Positions 56,801 to 64,000 of a DNA stretch of 64,000 nt are shown piece after piece (the stretch's first letter is position 1; every line of letters starts with the position of its first letter). The DNA is taken from positions 62,001-126,000 of the forward strand of contig NZ_CANLTU010000003.1 of the NCBI RefSeq assembly GCF_947494125.1, given 5' to 3'. The notes under the pieces are model-generated. The model saw only the letters and a program-made list of their open reading frames with translations. It made no database searches and was not told the DNA's origin. The translations under genes were made by a program, and so were the position numbers. Origin of the DNA: an uncultured Tenacibaculum sp. Its GTDB lineage: Bacteria; Bacteroidota; Bacteroidia; Flavobacteriales; Flavobacteriaceae.

Positions 56801-56962
56801 GATTATTGTTATGTAAATGGATTACCTAACAAAGATATTTCTGACGAAATAGTCCCTAATAGAATTGAAAAACATATAGTTAATGAACTACAAAAAATAG
56901 ACCATCCCATTTTTAGTTTTGTTAAAATAGAAATGAATATTTATATTGGAAATCCTAAATAA
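53873..56962 (+). CDS. Large polytopic membrane protein, GT-C-like
   Basis: A 1029-residue protein with about 12 membrane helices in the first 440 residues and another at about 560 and 620. The opening loop has LETTYDALIHLFFAEHYAGSW with an acidic Asp as in GT-C glycosyltransferases, and WFEPWNYKWYTGFTVMSYPP resembles the 6-pyruvoyl-tetrahydropterin-synthase-related membrane family. The C-terminal 400 residues are extracytoplasmic, NTF2-like then beta. It likely transfers a lipid-linked sugar in polysaccharide assembly. The next gene overlaps its stop (TAATG). Confidence 0.7.
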   Translation: MKGTSNKFLILALLLGVTFHGTAIFFTLETTYDALIHLFFAEHYAGSWFEPWNYKWYTGFTVMSYPPLVHQSMAALSLIGGLKFGLFTLAIISVILFITGVYRFSYLITSNKKAAGYACILAVFSSSFVETLHIFGQLPSIIGISVLMHSLPEIYQWLKTGKYRYLITSLSLISVTVTSHHVTPIFGMIFFIFPLIGMVVMDACRERVETSKEITFKLFLKVFIKLFKRIISFGLLSLASIICCLLPYWINSKKNPITQVPIPHGSRDNFLEITSSGLVFFTIPWGILLFILPYIFYRYYSKRYLFFGISITMLTILGTGGTTPVPKLMLGENAFNILTLDRFTLWASIMSLPIFGEFAYRFVEGDLKKLIQQKYGPVYHRFIGGILASLFILTTVFTMSLGYFRPSQPQKIKMLPIINFLNQDQHDQWRYLTLGFGDQMAWLGAQTKALTVDGNYHSARRLPELTTRPIERLENSKFKGVAGIGSLQQFLTTPAKYNLKYIFSNDKFYDPILYFCGWQRLPQLENGIMVWERLNIPPMSSILPKEDVATWQKILWGIVPFLTFIIALFVNTQSLIIKYLNPKKYITSDYLKFKNNYSKFSNNLLRASHIWAIILTFILLYSYYLFHIKNDTQRSPENVIAAYYDHLDFKRFEKAHQLINPKRNIAISQYMLEISVTDGLLSSYAKLDALKTTVLKQTDSLVTLKVNTKWVTPLEKINLTDYKTAIKLKGKWYLEPEPIDLDLPPDQLYSNNKTAYFNQGRKRITTEQTHHEDILKQPVLEIVEAKLVKYKNQYSIIGEVQNIDNVPADVVLKGTLYNDDNKELAIYDAKYHMKHKLMPKETTSFRIDFEGIAWTKIHDSIPKTFNPDEFTPIELSEQPTKFNIQAAGNVSNSDLYKNIVLSDVALNGKKISGSLFNSGIQEITVPQLIFTYYNENKDILWVDHMFLDKGVRQQRKQYFQYKLLDNSNIEIISNDMDYCYVNGLPNKDISDEIVPNRIEKHIVNELQKIDHPIFSFVKIEMNIYIGNPK

Positions 56963-58176
56963 TGCATATAAAATATACATACTTATTATTAATTAGCTTT
57001 TTTATACTTTCATCAACAATTGACCAAGAAAATATAGAAGAGACTATTGTATTAAAAACGAATACAAAAGTTTTTACCGCTGGTAATGAAATTTCATTAG
57101 TTTTTTCCGGAACACAAAATGATTCTATTAAGTTATATAGTTCTAACAGCTATGGTAGTACCATACTTAAATCTAACAGAGTAAATAATAATGAAATTCA
57201 ATATACATTTCCCAAATATATTAGTAATAAAACAGGAGTTGTAAATTGGAAACTTCTAGTAAATGAAAAACCTCTTTTTGGAAATTTCACTATCCTTCCT
57301 AAAGAACAACCTATTACCTTAGAAACGTATTTAGGACCACCTAGTATAGAAGCTGGAGGAAAAGATTTTGCAATGTTTGTGGTAATACCAGCCGATGAAC
57401 TAGACAACCCTGTTAAAACAAATACAGAAGTAAAAATTCAACACCAGTTTTTAGCTTCAGAAAGAAAGAAACAAGTACTTACCAAAAATCTAATTGCTTA
57501 TAGAAATATATATTCACCTACAAAAAGTGGCAGAATATTGTTATCATCAAATTGTTTGGGACTTGATTCAAAAGAATATAACTTAAATGTTATGCCTGCT
57601 ATTTCGGTAAATTTTGAAATTTTTGCAGATCGACATCATGAATATGCTGATGGAAATCAAATTACAACTTTTACTACTTCTATTTTAAAAGATTCATACG
57701 GTAATATTATAAGTGATGGTAGTTTTGTTGAATTTTTTATAACCAATACTAACGGAAATATTTTAAAAACTACTGGTACTACTATTAATGGAATTGCAAC
57801 TGCTAAAATGATACATCCTGATCATGAAGAAAATTGGTCTGTAAAAGCCTATGTAGTTGGAATATCGGAAAGCAAAATATTAAAACTTAAATATAAAAAA
57901 ATAATTCATGATTTTAATGTTACTTTTTCTAAAAATAATAGAGAAATACTAGTTGGTCCTTTAAAAAGCTTTATGGGGCAAATGATCCCTGATGGATTAG
58001 AAGTACGATTAGAAATTTATAAAAACGGTATAATACTCAACCAATATTTAAAAGAATCTCGAGAAGGTTATGTCAACTTTTTATTAAATAAAAATATATT
58101 TACTAATGGAATATATACTATTCATATTAAAACTGCTGGTATAACAGAAAAATTTAAAGATAAAAAGCTATGGTAA
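56962..58176 (+). CDS. Exported beta-sandwich protein of the polysaccharide cluster
   Basis: A 404-residue protein with a signal peptide (MHIKYTYLLLISFFILSSTI), then Ig-like or invasin-like beta domains (EYADGNQITTFTTSILKDSYGNIISDGSFVEFFITNTNG is typical of Big_1/invasin repeats). It overlaps both neighbours by a few bases (TAATG before, seven bases after). Probably a periplasmic polysaccharide-binding or assembly protein. Confidence 0.65.
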   Translation: MHIKYTYLLLISFFILSSTIDQENIEETIVLKTNTKVFTAGNEISLVFSGTQNDSIKLYSSNSYGSTILKSNRVNNNEIQYTFPKYISNKTGVVNWKLLVNEKPLFGNFTILPKEQPITLETYLGPPSIEAGGKDFAMFVVIPADELDNPVKTNTEVKIQHQFLASERKKQVLTKNLIAYRNIYSPTKSGRILLSSNCLGLDSKEYNLNVMPAISVNFEIFADRHHEYADGNQITTFTTSILKDSYGNIISDGSFVEFFITNTNGNILKTTGTTINGIATAKMIHPDHEENWSVKAYVVGISESKILKLKYKKIIHDFNVTFSKNNREILVGPLKSFMGQMIPDGLEVRLEIYKNGIILNQYLKESREGYVNFLLNKNIFTNGIYTIHIKTAGITEKFKDKKLW

Positions 58177-59684
58177 AAATTGACATGAATATTATACGAA
58201 GTCTTATAATTCTATCGTATACACTTATCATTTCTGTACTTATATTTCTTATAAGTTCTTCTTTTAGTTATTTAAATACTGGTGCAGATAGAAGTAAATT
58301 ACTACACACTGAAGTAAGAAAACTAGATCAATACCTACCAAAAACAATTTGGAAAACAGATGGGAACGAAGGTAGATTTGTTGATTCTCAAACACTAGGA
58401 GAAGTTGAGAATGATTATTTAGATGCTTGGTATGTTAGGCATGTAGCTTATAAAACCAATAAGACTATTGGTATTGACGATTACTATACTGATAATGCTA
58501 GAAAAAACATAATTCATTTTATAGAGCAACATAAAAAAGATAATATTTCAATAGAATCTACAACTATTGAGCACCATCCAGACATCTTGTTTTTTAGTGA
58601 AGATGGTCAACTAATTGTGCTACAGGATAAAAATGTTATTGAGTATAAAAAGCTGTATGAAAAAAATAAGTTAATCTCTGAAATTACAGAAGTTTCAACT
58701 TATAAAATGATTTTATTATTAGAAGATGGTTTTTGGAGAATTCGTCATTTGGTTAAAGAAAACACAACAGTACTTGAAGAGAAGAACACTAGAGATACCA
58801 TAAATTCATTAAAAATCAAAGGAATAAACTATTACCCTCAAGCAACTCCATGGGATATGTTTGGAAGTAAATTTGATATAAAAATAATAAAAAAGGACTT
58901 TGAAATTATTAAGAGTGCTGGTTTAAATACTATTAGAATTTTTATTCCATACGAAGACTTTGGAAAAGCAAAAGTGAAAGAGGATAAATTAAAAAAACTT
59001 AAACTAGTTTTAGATAGTGCTGAAAATGATAATATTGATGTAATTGTTACTTTATTTGATTTTTATGGAAATTATGACGTACTAGATTGGACGTTAAATC
59101 ACAGGCATATTGAAAAAATAGTTACTGAATTTAAAAACCATAAAGCAATTTTAGCTTGGGACGTTAAAAACGAACCGAATTTAGATTTTAAATCTAGAGG
59201 AAAAGAAAACGTAATTGCATGGTTAAAAAGCATGGTTTCGTTAATTAAATCTATAGATACTAAACACCCAATTACTATTGGTTGGTCTGATGCTGATAGT
59301 GCGCCAATTTTACAAGAAAACATCGATTTTGTTTCATTTCATTATTATAAAGAATTAAATAATTTTGAAAATGAATTTATAGCTTTAAAAGAAAAAATAA
59401 TAAATAAACCTATTGTACTTGGTGAGTTTGGAGTTTCTTCTTATGGTGGATTTTGGAAACCTTTTAGTGGTTCTGAAAAAAAACAAGCTTTATATTTTAA
59501 GAAAATGCAAGAAGTGTTAAAAAAACATAAAATTCCTTTTATATCATGGACTTTATATGACTTTAATAAAATTCCTGCTTCTGTTGTAGGGAAACGTCCT
59601 TGGAGAGTATATCCTCAGAAGAAATTTGGTTTTATAAATAAAGATGGCTTAAAAAAACCATCTTTTGCACATATATCAGAATAA
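58170..59684 (+). CDS. GH5-like glycoside hydrolase, membrane-anchored
   Basis: A 504-residue protein with an N-terminal membrane anchor (about 9-32) and a C-terminal TIM barrel (about 215-500). KGINYYPQATPWDMF, GLNTIRIFIPYEDF, LAWDVKNEPNLDF (acid/base Glu) and PIVLGEFGVSSYGG (nucleophile Glu) fit GH5-like cellulases and mannanases. It may trim or release the nascent polymer made by the cluster, or turn it over. Confidence 0.8.
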   Translation: MVKIDMNIIRSLIILSYTLIISVLIFLISSSFSYLNTGADRSKLLHTEVRKLDQYLPKTIWKTDGNEGRFVDSQTLGEVENDYLDAWYVRHVAYKTNKTIGIDDYYTDNARKNIIHFIEQHKKDNISIESTTIEHHPDILFFSEDGQLIVLQDKNVIEYKKLYEKNKLISEITEVSTYKMILLLEDGFWRIRHLVKENTTVLEEKNTRDTINSLKIKGINYYPQATPWDMFGSKFDIKIIKKDFEIIKSAGLNTIRIFIPYEDFGKAKVKEDKLKKLKLVLDSAENDNIDVIVTLFDFYGNYDVLDWTLNHRHIEKIVTEFKNHKAILAWDVKNEPNLDFKSRGKENVIAWLKSMVSLIKSIDTKHPITIGWSDADSAPILQENIDFVSFHYYKELNNFENEFIALKEKIINKPIVLGEFGVSSYGGFWKPFSGSEKKQALYFKKMQEVLKKHKIPFISWTLYDFNKIPASVVGKRPWRVYPQKKFGFINKDGLKKPSFAHISE

Positions 59685-59700
59685 CATGTTTGCTATTCTT

Positions 59701-60906
59701 TTAAACAATTAAATCTCTAACGTATAGTTCTTTTTTAGACAAAATTGATTCAAATTCTTTCATATAAATATCTGTGATTTTCTCCATTGGAAATGCTGTT
59801 GCTGCTTTATAATTAGCTTTACCCAAAGCAACTCTGTATAAATCATTAGTTACAATCATTTTTATAGCATTAGCTAAGCTTTCTACATTTTCAGGGATAA
59901 AAAACTCACCTAAATATCCTTCATCTTTTACTAACGAAGCTAAATCACCTAAATCTGGCATTACAACTGCTTTACCATAGCTACCTGCCTGGTGTAAAAC
60001 TCCTGAACTTCCTGTTGTAGATGTATATGGAAATACGACCACGGCGCTATCGTTAAAAATACCTTCTACATCTTCTTCTTCAACATATCCGGTAAAAGTT
60101 AATTGTGGTACATGTTCGTATTGATTTTTAACTCCTTCTAAATAACCTGGAACATTTGGGTTATCTGTACCAGCTATCACTATTTCTAAATTTAATCCTG
60201 TACTTTTTCTTACCTCAACCACAGCCTCAATCATTTTTTCTACTTTTTTGTAGGTTCCAAATTTACCGAAAGTCATAATTTTTAGAGCTACTTCTGGTAA
60301 TTCATAAGATGGTTTTTGAGCTACTTCAAAAGTTCCGTGCGGTATATTCATTACATTGTTTGTAGCATATTTTGATTCTAAAATATCAACATATTTTTTC
60401 ATAGTCACTGCAACTGTATCCGCTTTTAAAATTAACTTTGTAAGCGTTTTTCCTATATAATTATAAGTTACTTGTAAAAATTTGTTTGAAGTAAAACCTG
60501 CGCTTTCTAAATCTACTTGTTCTAAAATATTGTGCAATAAAACTATCGTTGGTATTTTTTTAATTCTACATATCCAAGGAAGACATAAACCTAAAGCTGC
60601 TGCTATTTTTTTATCTCCAAATTTCATAAACTGCAAATTAAACAGAATAGCATCTGGCTTCGTTTTATTAATTGCTTTTACTACCGAAAATACGTTAGCA
60701 TAACTATTAAAACTCCAACATTCTTTTACAGTTATTTTGCATCCTTTTTCTGTAAAATTTAAATCTTTTTCTACTGGTGTTTTATCTGTTAATAAAATTA
60801 ACTCTGTTATTTTATCTTTCTGACGAAAACTTTTAACTAAATGATAAGCATACTCATTTAAAGTCACTTTACTTGGTGGGTACGAAGTTACAATAGCTAA
60901 TTTCAT
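59701..60906 (-). CDS. Family-4 glycosyltransferase
   Basis: A 401-residue GT-B enzyme. Near the C-terminus FPYTSTTGSSGVLHQAGSYGKAVVMPD is the donor-binding E-x7-E-like region, and KIMTFGKFGTYKKVEKMIEAV opens the C-domain. The donor is probably a nucleotide sugar such as GDP-mannose. It lies upstream of nothing on its strand, and convergent with the GH5-like gene with 16 bases between. Confidence 0.8.
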   Translation of the reverse strand: MKLAIVTSYPPSKVTLNEYAYHLVKSFRQKDKITELILLTDKTPVEKDLNFTEKGCKITVKECWSFNSYANVFSVVKAINKTKPDAILFNLQFMKFGDKKIAAALGLCLPWICRIKKIPTIVLLHNILEQVDLESAGFTSNKFLQVTYNYIGKTLTKLILKADTVAVTMKKYVDILESKYATNNVMNIPHGTFEVAQKPSYELPEVALKIMTFGKFGTYKKVEKMIEAVVEVRKSTGLNLEIVIAGTDNPNVPGYLEGVKNQYEHVPQLTFTGYVEEEDVEGIFNDSAVVVFPYTSTTGSSGVLHQAGSYGKAVVMPDLGDLASLVKDEGYLGEFFIPENVESLANAIKMIVTNDLYRVALGKANYKAATAFPMEKITDIYMKEFESILSKKELYVRDLIV

Positions 60907-61010
60907 CTTAATTCAATTTTTAGTTATAACGTAAATTTGGTTTTAAAAAAATAGAATTAATGGCTTTTCCAGTTTAAATACCATTAAGTGTAGATAAAAG
61001 GAAAAAAAGC

Positions 61011-62276
61011 TTAGATATTCTGCTTATTTATAATTCCTTTCTTATTTTCTAATAAAAAGAAAAATAATTGAACAACTAATAGCAACAACATTGCTATAAT
61101 TTGCACATGAACTACTTGCTCTAATGTTTTATGAAAAAGTACAACTAATACAATTTGTAACATTCCAAATAACCCAGATAGTACAACAGGAATGTATTTT
61201 TCTAATGATAAATAATAGTAAGCAAATATATTAGACAAGGCAAAAACACCTGTTGCTAATGCATATTTCCATAATAGTGGAGTAACACTTAAATAATCGC
61301 TTCCAAACAATAACTGAATAATACTTCTTGGAAATAGAAAACATGCAAAAATAATTACAGCAGAAATTATTGAAATATACCCTACATATTTTAATAAAAC
61401 TGCATGTGTAGGTTTTCCTTCTTTTTTTAATTGAACTACCGTAGGTAACAGCATCATAACAAACATCCAAGCTATAAAGTAGACTACTCTTCCTATTAAT
61501 GCTAAAGATGCATACAAACCTGCTTCATAAGCTTCAAAATAATGCTTTACTAATAGTATATCACTATTATTAATAATTATTTGTGTTAACTCATAAAAGG
61601 CAGTAATTACAAAGAAATTACGTACTAGTTTTTTCTGAGAATCATCAAGGGCTATTATATTAGAAAGAGATATTTTTTTTAATTTATATGGAAACAATCC
61701 AAAAATAAATGAACATAAAATTCCTATTGCAATTATTACTGAAGATTCTATATTGAGTACATATAATAAACCTAAAGTAATTAACAATCGACTAATCATT
61801 TCTATTTGATAAGTTATTGCTAACGAATTAAATAATTTTTTCCCCTGAAAAACCCCTCTATTAATACTCATCATAAAATAAAAAGGAACTCCTATTCCAA
61901 AAATAACAAACATATTACTTGTTTTTGTTTTGAAAAAGCTTTGTAATTCTGAAGAAAAAACAACTATTAGTATTCCTAAAATAATTCCTACAATACAGGC
62001 ACCTTTAAAAACTTTTGAAATAAACGAGTCAAAAGCTGCTCCTTCAAAAACTATAGAAAACTTAGCTGTTACTAATTGAAATGTCATTGCTATAAAAGAA
62101 AGTACTAGTAAAAAAGTAATCATAATTGCAGCGTCAGCAAACATTTCTGGCCCTAGTATTCTACCTAATAAAAGATTATATAAATAATTTCCTCCATTTA
62201 CAAAAAGAGCACTTATCATAAATAAATGCTCTTGGGAAATTTTAATTTTAACTTTTTTTGATAAAACAATCATCAT
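61011..62276 (-). CDS. Polysaccharide flippase (MOP superfamily)
   Basis: A 421-residue protein with about 12 membrane helices. Opening ISALFVNGGNYLYNLLLGRILGPEMFADAAIM is typical of Wzx/PST transporters (G-R-x-L-G-P). It would flip lipid-linked repeat units. It lies in one unit with the STAS gene (21 bases upstream) and perhaps the GT4 gene (105 bases downstream). Confidence 0.82.
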   Translation of the reverse strand: MMIVLSKKVKIKISQEHLFMISALFVNGGNYLYNLLLGRILGPEMFADAAIMITFLLVLSFIAMTFQLVTAKFSIVFEGAAFDSFISKVFKGACIVGIILGILIVVFSSELQSFFKTKTSNMFVIFGIGVPFYFMMSINRGVFQGKKLFNSLAITYQIEMISRLLITLGLLYVLNIESSVIIAIGILCSFIFGLFPYKLKKISLSNIIALDDSQKKLVRNFFVITAFYELTQIIINNSDILLVKHYFEAYEAGLYASLALIGRVVYFIAWMFVMMLLPTVVQLKKEGKPTHAVLLKYVGYISIISAVIIFACFLFPRSIIQLLFGSDYLSVTPLLWKYALATGVFALSNIFAYYYLSLEKYIPVVLSGLFGMLQIVLVVLFHKTLEQVVHVQIIAMLLLLVVQLFFFLLENKKGIINKQNI

Positions 62277-62296
62277 TATATGTTCTTTTAATCTTA

Positions 62297-62575
62297 TTAA
62301 GCAACACCTACTTTATCAAAATGATCGTAAATGTCTTTACATCCGTAACCTATTGTTGAGAATTTTTTTCGCTTTTTTAAAGCCATAGCCATTAATGTTT
62401 TTATTGCATCTAAACCAGCCGTATCAATTTCTTTAACCTTATCTATATTAATAGTTATGCTTTTACTTTGTGAAATATAATGTTCAAAATGAATAATAAA
62501 AGATCTTACTGTAGAACAGTTAATTCTTCCGTTTAAATAAAATATCCCTTTCTTTTCTAAAATTTGTAAAGCCAT
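62297..62575 (-). CDS. STAS domain protein
   Basis: A 92-residue STAS protein. IDTAGLDAIKTLM around residues 50-62 is the conserved loop with Thr in the place of the phosphorylated Ser of anti-anti-sigma factors (DSSG). It is probably switched by phosphorylation and, with the receiver-GT2 fusion, points to signal control of the polysaccharide cluster. No anti-sigma kinase is in the window. Confidence 0.8.
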   Translation of the reverse strand: MALQILEKKGIFYLNGRINCSTVRSFIIHFEHYISQSKSITINIDKVKEIDTAGLDAIKTLMAMALKKRKKFSTIGYGCKDIYDHFDKVGVA

Positions 62576-62716
62576 AATAAAAAAAATTAAATGGTTAATA
62601 ATGAAACAAATATCTTTCTTATATTTAAAACAAAAATATAATTATCGCTGAAAGGTAACTTCCTTTCGATGAATGGTTAAAAACGAATGCTTAAATTGCA
62701 TTTATAAAAAAAAGTT

Positions 62717-64000
62717 ATGATTTTAAAAAAAGTCCCCTACCTCATACTTCTTTTAATTAGTATTTCTGTGACTTCACAAAATATGAAAGAAGGTTTTTCT
62801 TATCTAGAAACAGGAAGATACAAACAAGCTGAAACTTTTTTTAAAGAAATTTTAAAAGAACATTCCACAAATAAAACAGCGAGACTCTGTTATGGTAGAG
62901 CTGTTGGATTAAATGGAGATCCTAAAAAAGCCAAAAGTATTTTCTTGAACTTATTAAAAGATTATGAGAATGACTTTGAGGTAAAATTAAATTATGGTGA
63001 ATCTTTACTTTGGAATAAAAGTTTTTTGGAAGCCAAATCTTATTATAAAAAATTAGTTGATGAAGATTCTAAAAGCTTTCCTGCTCTTTTAGGCTATGCT
63101 AATACTTTATCGAATTTAAAAGAATACAAAAATGCTATTATCTATATAAACAAAGCTTTGGCTGTATCACCTGGTAACCCCAACGCTTTAACTTCAAAGA
63201 AATATATTTATTTAGGATATGCATATCAACAACAACAGGAACAAAATTATATTGAATCTGAAGCTATTTTAAAAGAGAACTTAACTTTTTTTAAAAATGA
63301 TGAACAAACTTTATTCAATTTGGCGAATCTATATTTGATTTCAAATCAATTAGAAAAAGCTAAAAGTATTTATTCACAATTAGAAAAAAAAGGACAAAGC
63401 AAACTCGCAGCTTTAAATGGTTTATCACTAGTGTCTCATCTTAATGGAAAAGAAAGTGATGCTCTAAAAATAAGCGAGCAAGCCTATAGTTCTTTGTCTG
63501 ATAGTTTAAAACCTAATTTAATACGGCAAACAACAGAGCGTCATATTCAAGCTTTAATTTGGAATAAGAAATATAAGAAAGCTGAAATATTAATTAATGA
63601 TTTAATAAAAAAACATTCTAATAAAAATTGGGTTTTGTCTTTAAGAGCAACTCTTAATATCTATAAAAGTAATTTTAAAAAAAGTATTTCTGATTATAAT
63701 TCGATTTTAAAAAATGACAGTTCTTCTTTTGATGGAAATCTTGGAAAAGCAAATGCGTTAAAAGCTTTAAGTAATTATGATGATGCATATAAAAGTGCTG
63801 AAAACACCTTGTTTTTTTATAAAAATCAAAAAGATGCTACTAATTTTATTAAAAATTTAGATAAAAGTTTCACTCCTTTCTTAGATACTAAAGCCTCATA
63901 CTCTTTTGATAATGGCGATAATGAAGCATTTTCTTATACCGCGAATACTGAGTTTCCTTTTTCTACTAGGTTTAAACTTTTAGGAAATTATAATTTTAGA
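62717..64000 (+). CDS. TPR outer-membrane protein, partial
   Basis: The gene starts at ATG 62717 and runs off the right edge (428 residues visible). Signal peptide (LILLLISISVTSQ), about ten TPR repeats (for example SYLETGRYKQAETFFKEIL), and near the edge the start of a beta-strand region (FSYTANTEFPFSTRFKLLGNYNF). The layout is like BcsC, PgaA and AlgK/E, where TPRs feed an export barrel. It is the likely polymer export pore of the cluster. Confidence 0.8.
   Translation, partial: MILKKVPYLILLLISISVTSQNMKEGFSYLETGRYKQAETFFKEILKEHSTNKTARLCYGRAVGLNGDPKKAKSIFLNLLKDYENDFEVKLNYGESLLWNKSFLEAKSYYKKLVDEDSKSFPALLGYANTLSNLKEYKNAIIYINKALAVSPGNPNALTSKKYIYLGYAYQQQQEQNYIESEAILKENLTFFKNDEQTLFNLANLYLISNQLEKAKSIYSQLEKKGQSKLAALNGLSLVSHLNGKESDALKISEQAYSSLSDSLKPNLIRQTTERHIQALIWNKKYKKAEILINDLIKKHSNKNWVLSLRATLNIYKSNFKKSISDYNSILKNDSSSFDGNLGKANALKALSNYDDAYKSAENTLFFYKNQKDATNFIKNLDKSFTPFLDTKASYSFDNGDNEAFSYTANTEFPFSTRFKLLGNYNFR

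Overview
The window is AT-rich chromosomal DNA from a member of the Bacteroidota, most likely a marine Flavobacteriaceae. The signs are a type IX secretion (T9SS) C-terminal sorting domain, a TonB-dependent receptor with an N-terminal carboxypeptidase-like domain, flavobacterial promoters (TTG, about 20 bases, TAnnTTTG) and the near absence of Shine-Dalgarno (SD) sites before genes. No genus can be fixed from sequence alone.

Region by region. (1) 1-3.9 kb: the end of a Crp/Fnr regulator, a TetM-type ribosomal protection GTPase, and a small Crp-type regulon (regulator, DoxX membrane protein, tautomerase) with three GTGA-N6-TCAC operators. (2) 3.9-13.4 kb: an RNA-repair island. It holds a slipin, a TPR protein, PrfH (release factor for damaged ribosomes), two divergent RtcB ligases, two unknown proteins, an HD hydrolase and a WYL-domain regulator. 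Between slipin and TPR lies a structured non-coding stretch on the minus strand with T-arm and D-arm mimics in circularly permuted order. Its promoter region and the one before the second rtcB share a 38-base element with a TACGCA/TGCGTA palindrome. Both leaders carry a hairpin with the same eight-base loop, ACAAGGAG, on different stems. (3) 13.4-15.2 kb: a TetR/CPBP-protease pair with doubled operators and a truncated VOC-fold gene.

(4) 15.2-19.2, 29.4-41.2 and 42.1-44.8 kb: an array of plus-strand gene cassettes separated by attC-like imperfect palindromes. Cassette ends often match (for example GTTAGGC at the start, GCCTAAC at the end), as expected of integron cassettes; no integrase is in the window. 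Cargo includes RES-domain, patatin, HEPN, DUF4365, MltR-like, RDD and lipoprotein genes. Four gene-less blocks carry a 41-bp tandem repeat with a perfect inner palindrome in 7, 1, 1 and 6 copies. The array is broken by a T9SS-secreted leucine-rich protein, its TPR/HTH neighbour and an Ig-like lipoprotein (19.3-29.4 kb), and by a truncated second copy of a LytTR regulator beside a transposase remnant (41.3-42.1 kb).

(5) 44.8-50.8 kb: a LytS/LytTR two-component pair, then a TonB-dependent receptor followed by two c-type cytochrome lipoproteins. (6) 50.8-64 kb: a probable exopolysaccharide cluster with ManA, a degenerate glycosyltransferase, a receiver domain fused to a family-2 glycosyltransferase, a large polytopic membrane protein, a GH5-like hydrolase, a family-4 glycosyltransferase, a flippase, a STAS protein and the start of a TPR outer-membrane protein.

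Most notable is the RNA-repair island with its permuted tRNA-like modules, shared operator and shared SD-like hairpin loop. It suggests one regulon that repairs cut tRNA or 16S rRNA, perhaps sensing the damage through RNA. The cassette array is the second system worth attention.
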